Shown here piece by piece: positions 59,103-64,000 of a stretch of DNA of 64,000 nucleotides. Position 1 is the first letter of the stretch, and every line of letters starts with the position of its first letter. The stretch is from Asanoa ishikariensis. Its GTDB lineage: Bacteria > Actinomycetota > Actinomycetes > Mycobacteriales > Micromonosporaceae. Below the pieces are notes generated by a model. The model saw only the letters and a list, made by a program, of their open reading frames with translations, did not search any database and was not told the DNA's origin. A program made the translations under genes and the position numbers. The stretch is from contig NZ_FNQB01000004.1 of the NCBI RefSeq assembly GCF_900107455.1, positions 630,193 to 694,192 of the forward strand. The letters run 5' to 3'.

Positions 59103-59176
59103 GGGCCTGTAGCGCAGGGGTGGTCGCGCCGCATTCCACTAGGCGGAGGATGCCGGTTCGAGTCCGGTCGGGCCTT
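59103..59176 (+). tRNA. tRNA-like gene 1 with enlarged anticodon loop
   Basis: The 74 bases fold as a class I cloverleaf: 7-bp acceptor (GGGCCTG with CGGGCCT, two G-U pairs), TA at positions 8-9, 3-bp D-stem, 5-base variable loop AGGAT, and a T-arm GCCGG-TTCGAGT-CCGGT. The acceptor could be extended to 9 bp by A-T and T-A pairs. The anticodon stem CCGC/GCGG has an A-G mismatch below an 8-base loop TTCCACTA, so the anticodon is ambiguous: CCA if the second T is U33, UCC if the first. No CCA end is encoded. It may be a degenerate copy of gene 2 or a functional odd tRNA. Confidence 0.5.
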
Positions 59177-59189
59177 ACCCCTCGCGTGG

Positions 59190-59262
59190 TGGCCGGTAGC
59201 GCAGTGGTTGACGCGCCGCACTCCAAATGCGGAGGACGCCGGTTCGAGTCCGGCCCGGCCAC
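59190..59262 (+). tRNA. tRNA-Trp-like gene, anticodon CCA
   Basis: These 73 bases give a regular cloverleaf: acceptor TGGCCGG/CCGGCCA, TA at 8-9, 3-bp D-stem GCG/CGC with 10-base loop, G26, anticodon stem CCGCA/TGCGG with 7-base loop CTCCAAA, variable AGGAC and T-arm GCCGG-TTCGAGT-CCGGC. The anticodon is CCA, which would read UGG (Trp). The acceptor can extend to 9 bp (GGTGGCCGG/CCGGCCACC), after which C and CCA follow at 59264-59267. The sequence does not look like an ordinary actinobacterial tRNA-Trp. It stands 26 bases before the SDR start codon. Confidence 0.65.
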
Positions 59263-59288
59263 CCCCAGGCGCAGAGGTGAACAAGGCG

Positions 59289-60611
59289 ATGAACGGTGAC
59301 GAGCTCGAGGCCCTGCTGCGGGCGCTCGGTGAGGTTCGCGAGCTGCCCGTCGACGATCCTGCCCGGCTGCGCGTCCAGCGTGCGGTCGACGGCCTGGTCA
59401 AGGATGCCCAGCGGCAGCGGCGAGCCAACCGCCGGCGACAGACCTCGGCCGCCGACCGGGCGGTAGTTGCCACGGCGGCCACTGGTGCGGCGGACCGGGC
59501 CGACGGCGAACCGGTCCCCGCCGCCGAGCCGGTCGATCGCGGCCGGACGCGCCGGGAGCGGCGTTGCTATGCCTGCTTCGGCCGATTCCGCGACGTCGAC
59601 GCGTTCTACCACGCGCTTTGCCCGAGCTGTGCTGACCTTCACCGCCAGCACCGCGATGCCAGAGCCGATCTGCGTGGCCGGCGTGCGGTGGTGACCGGTG
59701 GTCGGGTCAAGATCGGTTATCAGGTGGCCCTGAAGTTGCTGCGTGACGGCGCGGCGGTCACGGTGGTGACGCGCTTCCCGGCGGACGCCGCGCGCCGGTA
59801 CGCGCAGGAGCGGGATGCCGCGACCTGGCTGCCGGCACTGCGAATCATCGGTGCCGACCTGCGTGACCCGCGCCAGGTGCTGGACCTTGCCGAGCGGTTG
59901 GCCGAGGGCGGCCTGGACATTTTGATCAACAACGCGGCCCAGACGGTACGGCGGCCGCTCTGGGCGTTCCAGCCGCTCGTGGCGACGGAGCTCCTGGCGG
60001 TCGGCGCGGTCGAGACCGTGACCGGCTACCGACCCGGTGCGGCTCCACCCGAATGGCAGGCGGCGCTTGAAACGGCGGGTTCGGCGCTGGCGGGCGACAC
60101 CGACGCCACCGGCGCGTTGGTGGTCCGCGGCTCCGCGAACTCCTGGACGGCCCGGATCGGCGAGATCGACCCGGTGGAACTGCTGGAAGTACAGCTCGTC
60201 AACGTCGTGGCCCCGTTCCTGCTGGTCGACCGGCTCCGCGGGGCACTGAGCAAAGCCGGCCCGAGCTACGTGGTGAACGTGAACGGCCGCGAGGGCTGGT
60301 TCGGCGAGAACGGCCCCGGCCCCGAGCGCCACCCGCACACCTCCGTCAGCAAGGCGGCGCTCAACATGCTGACCCGGGTCGGCGCGGCCGACCTGGCGCG
60401 ACACCGGGTGTACATGTGCGGTGTCGACACAGGATGGGTCACCGACGAGAACCCGGCCGACATCAAGGCGCGTCGCGCCTCCTCCGGCTGGCGACCGCCA
60501 CTGGACGTGGTGGACGCGGCAGCGCGGATCTACCACCCGATCATCAGCGGTGAGTCCGGAGCACCCTTGCACGGCGTGCTGCTGAAGAACTACGCCGTCG
60601 TGCCGTGGTAG
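59289..60611 (+). CDS. Zinc-finger SDR-like protein downstream of tandem tRNA-like genes
   Basis: This 440-residue protein has a helical N-terminus (residues 1-45), an Arg/Ala linker and a four-cysteine zinc-finger-like motif (Cys93, Cys96, Cys111, Cys114; CYACF to CPSC). An SDR-type Rossmann domain from residue 133 follows (VTGGRVKIGYQVALKLL; NNAAQTVRR). The usual YxxxK active site reads TSVSK (Thr351 to Lys355), so the catalytic tyrosine is missing, although the fold and HPHT context are kept. The ATG at 59289 follows AGGTGA by 8 bases; the frame upstream runs through tRNA-like gene 2 and is not coding. The reaction, if any, is unknown; the finger suggests nucleic-acid or protein binding. 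Confidence 0.8.
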   Translation: MNGDELEALLRALGEVRELPVDDPARLRVQRAVDGLVKDAQRQRRANRRRQTSAADRAVVATAATGAADRADGEPVPAAEPVDRGRTRRERRCYACFGRFRDVDAFYHALCPSCADLHRQHRDARADLRGRRAVVTGGRVKIGYQVALKLLRDGAAVTVVTRFPADAARRYAQERDAATWLPALRIIGADLRDPRQVLDLAERLAEGGLDILINNAAQTVRRPLWAFQPLVATELLAVGAVETVTGYRPGAAPPEWQAALETAGSALAGDTDATGALVVRGSANSWTARIGEIDPVELLEVQLVNVVAPFLLVDRLRGALSKAGPSYVVNVNGREGWFGENGPGPERHPHTSVSKAALNMLTRVGAADLARHRVYMCGVDTGWVTDENPADIKARRASSGWRPPLDVVDAAARIYHPIISGESGAPLHGVLLKNYAVVPW

Positions 60612-60612
60612 G

Positions 60613-61077
60613 TCAGGCCGCCTCCGAGACGGTCTTGAGGCGGCCGAGGCCCTTCTCGAAGTCGGGGCCGATCATCTGGTCCATCGACTTGAAGATGCCC
60701 ATCAGCCGGATGCCGAGGCTCTTCGGGCCGATCATCGTCCAGGTGACCCGGGACCCGTCGGCCGCCGGCTCGACCCGGAACATGATCTCGTTGCGGGACT
60801 TGAAGGGCTTCTCGAAGGCCAGGTCGATCTTCACGTCGGACGGCTCCTGCGCGGAGACGATCTCCATGCGGCCGACGCCGGCCTGCTTGTTGCCCGACCA
60901 CGAGTAGGCCGCGCCGGGTCCGGCCGGGGCGCCCGAGTAGTGACGCTGCAGCGCCGGGTCGACATCTTCCCACGGCGACCACTGTGTCCAGTTGTGAAAG
61001 TCCGCGATCTTCTCGTAGATCCGGGCCGGCGGCGCCGCGATCTCGATCGATCTCACTACCGTGTACGTTTCGGTCAC
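60613..61077 (-). CDS. SRPBCC-family (polyketide cyclase/START-like) protein
   Basis: This 154-residue helix-grip protein starts YTVVRSIEIAAPPARIYEKIADFHNWTQWSPWEDVDP, a usual start of the polyketide_cyc2 group, and ends with a long helix (MIGPDFEKGLGRLKTVSEA). Such proteins bind hydrophobic ligands in a central cavity; few have known function. It is convergent with the SDR gene, one base apart. Confidence 0.87.
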   Translation of the reverse strand: MTETYTVVRSIEIAAPPARIYEKIADFHNWTQWSPWEDVDPALQRHYSGAPAGPGAAYSWSGNKQAGVGRMEIVSAQEPSDVKIDLAFEKPFKSRNEIMFRVEPAADGSRVTWTMIGPKSLGIRLMGIFKSMDQMIGPDFEKGLGRLKTVSEAA

Positions 61078-61132
61078 GGCCCGTCAGCGTACGCCCGAAT
61101 GAACGTCCATGGTGGTCATTCACCCGTAGAAG

Positions 61133-61780
61133 CTACGGCGCTTCCAGGTAGTTGAGGACCGCCAGCACCCGCCTGTTGTCGTCGCCGTCCGGAAGCAGGC
61201 CCAGCTTCCCGAAGATGTTGTTGATGTGCTTGTTGACCGCCTTCTCCGTGACGCCCAGGCGGCTCGCGATGCCGGCGTTCGCGCGGCCCTCGGCCATCAG
61301 TCGCAGCACCTCGCGCTCGCGTGGCGTCAGGCGGGCGATCGTCTCCTCCTGGCCCCGCCGGGAGAGCAGGTCCGCGACCACGTCGGGGTCGAGGACCGTG
61401 CCGCCGGCGGCCACGATCCGGACCGCCTCGACGAACCGGGCCACGTCCGCGACCCGGTCCTTGAGCAGGTAGCCGAGGCCGCCGCGGCCGTCCGACAGCA
61501 GCTCCCGTGCGTAGAGCACCTCGACGTGCTGGGAGAGGACCAGGACCGGGAAGCCGGGGGTACGCGCCCGCGCCTGCGCCGCCACCCGCAGCCCTTCGTC
61601 GGTGAACGAAGGTGGCAGCCGGACGTCGACGATCGCGACGTCGGGGGACAGGTCGGCGATGGCCGTGCGGAGCTCCGGGGCCGTGGCGGCCGTGGCCACC
61701 ACCGTCTCGCCGTACGCGGTCAGTATCCGGGCCAGGCCGTCCCGCAGCAGCGCCTGGTCCTCGCCGATCACGACCCGCAC
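61133..61780 (-). CDS. LuxR/NarL-family response regulator
   Basis: This 215-residue regulator has a receiver domain (VVIGEDQALLRDGLARIL; phosphorylation Asp in VAIVDVRLPP, near residue 54; Lys in YLLKDRV). The C-terminal LuxR helix-turn-helix is LTPREREVLRLMAEG to AVNKHINNIFGKLGL. The GTG at 61780 follows GGAGG by 4 bases and overlaps the kinase stop by 13 bases, so the kinase and regulator are coupled. Targets are unknown; the divergent transporter genes are candidates. Confidence 0.9.
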   Translation of the reverse strand: MRVVIGEDQALLRDGLARILTAYGETVVATAATAPELRTAIADLSPDVAIVDVRLPPSFTDEGLRVAAQARARTPGFPVLVLSQHVEVLYARELLSDGRGGLGYLLKDRVADVARFVEAVRIVAAGGTVLDPDVVADLLSRRGQEETIARLTPREREVLRLMAEGRANAGIASRLGVTEKAVNKHINNIFGKLGLLPDGDDNRRVLAVLNYLEAP

Positions 61781-62952
61781 GGGACCTCCATCGCGAGCAC
61801 CGTCGGGCCGCCCGGCGGGCTGGTCACGGCCAGGCGGCCGTCGAAGGCGCCCAGCCGCTTGCACACGCCGGCCAGGCCGCCGGCCGGTGGGATGCCGGCG
61901 CCGCCCGCGCCGTCGTCGCCGACCTCGACCAGCAGGTTCTGGGCGCGAGCGCGCAGGTTGACCCAGGCGCGCGTCGCGCCGCTGTGCTTGGTGACGTTGG
62001 CCAGCGCCTCCGCGATCGCGAAATAGAGCGCGGCCTCGACCGGTGCCGCCGCACGCACCCCTGGGTCGGCGAAGACCGTGGTCGGCACCGGCAGCACCAC
62101 CGCGAGCGCGCGGACCGCCTCGACCAGCCCGCGTTCGGCCAGCACCGGCGGGTGGATGCCGCGGACCAGGCGGCGCAGGTCGGCCAGCGCCTGGCCGCTG
62201 GTGTCGCGGGCCTCGGCGAGCAGTGCCTCCGCCTTGGCCGGGTCGGTGCGGATGAGCTGCTCGGCGAGGCCGATCGTCATGCCGAGCGCCGCGATCCGCG
62301 CCTGCGCGCCGTCGTGGAGGTCCTTCTCGATGCGGCGTAGCTCGGCGGCGCCGGAGTCGAGCGCGTCCGCGCGGGTCACCTCGAGCCGGTCGACCCGGGC
62401 CTCCAGGGCGTACCGGGGCGGGCTGAGCAGCGCGGCGCTGAACCTGGCGTGCAGGTCGAGGAAGGCGGGCGCGCCGGCGATCAGGACGGCCACCGCGAGC
62501 ACGCCGATGCCCACCGCCACCGGCCAGAACTGGTGCTCGGTGCCGACCGTGAGCACCACCGGGGCGATCACCAGGCCGAGGCCCGCCCACGCCGTCAGCG
62601 CGACCGGTACGAGGCCCATCGCGGTGCCGACCGGCACGTTGAGGACGAGCCAGAGCAGGTCGCGCCAGGTCGCCGGGTCGGCGAGCTGGCGGAGCCCGTG
62701 CGCCGGCCCGCGGTAGGGGCGGTCGATCCGCACCCCTGACCAGGCTCGGCCGCGTTCCCGCTGCTCGTCGGCGTAGCGCCGGACGGCCGCCAGCGCGCGG
62801 GGTGCGAGCACCAGGCCGATGCCGAGGGGCAGCAGCGCGATGGAGATGGCGGCGGCGATGAACAGGAGGAGGCCGCCGAGCGAGCGTGCCGCGAGCTCGA
62901 TGCCTCGCAGACCCGCCTCGCGCGCAGCCGCGATCCGGTCTTCCCACTCCAT
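61768..62952 (-). CDS. Two-component sensor histidine kinase (HisKA_3 type)
   Basis: This 394-residue kinase has an N-terminal sensor with about four membrane segments (residues 25-165). The dimerisation/phosphoacceptor region is RRIEKDLHDGAQARIAALGMTIGLAEQ with His in DLHDG, and a HATPase domain follows (ALANVTKHSGATRAWV; GDDGAGGAG). It pairs with the NarL-type regulator encoded next. The start at 62952 gives the usual short cytoplasmic helix; the frame is open further upstream without sense. The signal is unknown. Confidence 0.88.
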   Translation of the reverse strand: MEWEDRIAAAREAGLRGIELAARSLGGLLLFIAAAISIALLPLGIGLVLAPRALAAVRRYADEQRERGRAWSGVRIDRPYRGPAHGLRQLADPATWRDLLWLVLNVPVGTAMGLVPVALTAWAGLGLVIAPVVLTVGTEHQFWPVAVGIGVLAVAVLIAGAPAFLDLHARFSAALLSPPRYALEARVDRLEVTRADALDSGAAELRRIEKDLHDGAQARIAALGMTIGLAEQLIRTDPAKAEALLAEARDTSGQALADLRRLVRGIHPPVLAERGLVEAVRALAVVLPVPTTVFADPGVRAAAPVEAALYFAIAEALANVTKHSGATRAWVNLRARAQNLLVEVGDDGAGGAGIPPAGGLAGVCKRLGAFDGRLAVTSPPGGPTVLAMEVPCGS

Positions 62953-63034
62953 CGTTCGCCCATTCTCCCGCGCCGCGGCGCCGCTGTCGGTAGGGGAAAC
63001 CCCACCTTCGTGCCCATCGATCCAAGTCGTTTTA

Positions 63035-63061
63035 TGTGGGCCGTCGACATATCGACCCACA
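63035..63061. promoter_or_regulatory. Compound inverted repeat between kinase and ABC genes
   Basis: TGTGGG-CC-GTCGA (63035-63047) faces TCGAC-CCACA (63052-63061) around CATA, an 11-base match with a two-base bulge. It lies between divergent genes and may be bound by the response regulator or another regulator. Confidence 0.4.
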
Positions 63062-63124
63062 CCCATCCGCTCGTAGGTTTTGCACCTCGCCGCGGTGTGG
63101 CGCGCGACACAGACAGGAGGCGCG

Positions 63125-63883
63125 ATGGTCGAGACAGTGCTCGCCACCCACGCCCTGACCCGCGACTTTCGCGGATTCCGGGCGGTCGACGGTGTCGACC
63201 TGGCCGTCGCGGCCGGCACCGTGCACGCGCTGGTCGGCCCGAACGGTGCGGGCAAGACTACCTTGTTCAACCTCTTGACCGGATTTCTGCGGCCCACCTC
63301 AGGACGCATCGAAGTGGGTGGCCGCGACATCACCGGGCTGCCGCCGGAGCGGATCGCCGGGCTGGGGGTGGCCCGCTCGTTCCAAATCACCAGCCTGTTC
63401 CCGATGCTGTCCGCCCGCGAGCACGTGGAGCTCGCGCTCCAGAGCCGGGGCCGGCTCGGCTGGCAGTTCTGGCGCTCGGCGAAGCTGCTCGGCCGGTTCC
63501 GGGAGCGGGCCGACGAGCTGCTCGCCATGGTCGGGCTCGAGGGCCTGGCCGACGTGCCGTCCGACGCCCTCCCGTACGGCCGCAAGCGCGCCCTCGAACT
63601 GGCTCTCGCGCTCGCCCTCGACCCGGTGGTGCTGCTGCTCGACGAGCCGACCGCGGGGATGGGCCTGGAGGACGTCGACCGCACCGTCGACCTGGTCGAC
63701 CGGGTCCGGGCCGGGCGCACGGTCGTGCTGGTCGAGCACAACATGAGCGTCGTCGGGCGGCTCGCCGACCAGGTCACCGTGCTCCAGGCCGGCCGGGTGC
63801 TGGCCGAGGGCGGCTACGCCGAGGTGCGGGCCGACGAACGGGTGATCACCGCCTACCTAGGAGCGCCTGATGCTGCGGGTTGA
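63125..63883 (+). CDS. ABC transporter ATP-binding protein (LivG type)
   Basis: This 252-residue ATPase has Walker A GPNGAGKTT (about residues 39-47) and Walker B VVLLLDEPTAGM; the signature is a degenerate LPYGRKRALELALAL as in LivG proteins. ARSFQITSLFPMLSAREHV is the LivG-like Q-loop region. It belongs to the branched-chain amino acid/urea (HAAT) class. AGGAGG 4 bases before the ATG fixes the start. The next gene overlaps by 14 bases. Confidence 0.88.
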   Translation: MVETVLATHALTRDFRGFRAVDGVDLAVAAGTVHALVGPNGAGKTTLFNLLTGFLRPTSGRIEVGGRDITGLPPERIAGLGVARSFQITSLFPMLSAREHVELALQSRGRLGWQFWRSAKLLGRFRERADELLAMVGLEGLADVPSDALPYGRKRALELALALALDPVVLLLDEPTAGMGLEDVDRTVDLVDRVRAGRTVVLVEHNMSVVGRLADQVTVLQAGRVLAEGGYAEVRADERVITAYLGAPDAAG

Positions 63884-64000
63884 GGGACTGCGCGCCTGGT
63901 ACGGCGAGGCCACCGTGCTGCGCGACGTCGCGTTGACGGTCGCTCCCGGCGAGGTGGTCACGCTGGTCGGGCGCAACGGCGCCGGCAAGTCCACGCTGCT
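63870..64000 (+). CDS. ABC transporter ATP-binding protein (LivF type), N-terminal part
   Basis: The first 43 codons are present before the window ends. They hold LRVEGLRAWYGEATVLRDVAL and the Walker A motif GRNGAGKST, typical of LivF. TAGGAG stands 6 bases before the ATG. It is the second ATPase of the transporter begun at 63125; permease and binding-protein genes would be expected beyond the window. Confidence 0.85.
   Translation, partial: MLRVEGLRAWYGEATVLRDVALTVAPGEVVTLVGRNGAGKSTL

Noticed and set aside
59103-59262. tRNA-Sec or serine-type allo-tRNA
   Set aside because: The variable loops are only 5 bases and there is no UCA anticodon, so neither class fits despite the extendable acceptor stem.
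59208-59288. Upstream start for the zinc-finger SDR protein
   Set aside because: It would read through tRNA-like gene 2; a ribosome site AGGTGA in front of the ATG at 59289 fits better.
1-64000. Mobile elements, phage or integrative element ends
   Set aside because: No transposase, integrase, terminal repeats or target duplications were seen, and the tRNA-like genes show no flanking integrase or duplicated 3' end.

Overview
This window is high-GC DNA with strong third-position GC bias, many GTG starts, GTGA/ATGA start-stop overlaps and several leaderless-looking promoters. Those traits, together with a DUF574-type SAM methyltransferase, a SigE-family ECF sigma factor, an F420-reductase-like protein and many LacI-controlled sugar loci, point to an actinomycete. 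A Micromonosporaceae-like soil saprophyte is my best guess; this is inference and not proven by any single gene. I saw no transposase, integrase, phage gene, CRISPR array or rRNA.

Layout. (1) 0-5 kb: the end of a sugar-binding protein gene, a ROK regulator, two small unknowns, a mannose-6-phosphate isomerase and a P-loop kinase with a repeat-rich insert. (2) 5.0-12.2 kb: a tightly coupled seven-gene operon (PfkB sugar-phosphate kinase, LacI regulator, FGGY kinase, class I aldolase and a CUT2-type ABC importer). It reads as import, double phosphorylation and aldol cleavage of an unidentified ketose. (3) 12.2-17.3 kb: housekeeping or accessory genes, including two methyltransferases and a divergent TetR/SDR pair with matching promoter-operators. 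(4) 17.3-30.4 kb: exported ThuA/glucose-dehydrogenase-like and Tat-exported sugar-isomerase proteins, then a seven-gene operon (CUT1 ABC importer without ATPase, two sugar isomerase/epimerases, a Gfo/Idh/MocA oxidoreductase and mannonate dehydratase) next to its own LacI gene. (5) 30.4-33.1 kb: PadR/membrane-protein and ArsR/ThuA pairs. (6) 33.1-51.9 kb: an L-rhamnose and rhamnoside utilisation region: rhaI, a fused aldolase/lactaldehyde dehydrogenase, rhaB, an MFS transporter, a LacI regulator, a CUT1 importer, a GH78 alpha-L-rhamnosidase and two GH3 glycosidases. (7) 51.9-59.0 kb: mixed genes, including a phytoene-desaturase-like flavoprotein, a secreted ricin-type lectin and an ECF sigma factor with a kelch-like membrane partner. 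(8) 59.1-60.6 kb: two tandem tRNA-like genes directly in front of an unusual zinc-finger SDR protein. (9) 60.6-64 kb: an SRPBCC protein, a two-component system and the start of a branched-chain-amino-acid-type ABC transporter.

How the genes work together. A near-palindromic LacI-type box (TGAAxCGxTTCA) recurs in front of rhaI, the LacI gene, the rhamnose-region solute-binding protein, the alpha-rhamnosidase, the secreted GH3 and the Tat-exported sugar isomerase. It therefore appears to define one regulon: a secreted GH3 and importers deliver rhamnosides, cytoplasmic GH78/GH3 enzymes release the sugars, and rhaI-rhaB-rhaEW convert rhamnose to dihydroxyacetone phosphate and lactate. The two CUT1 importers have no ATPase gene here and probably share an MsiK-like ATPase encoded elsewhere.

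The most unusual item is the tRNA-like pair (one with anticodon CCA, one with an enlarged anticodon loop) that seems to be co-transcribed with a zinc-finger, catalytic-tyrosine-lacking SDR protein.
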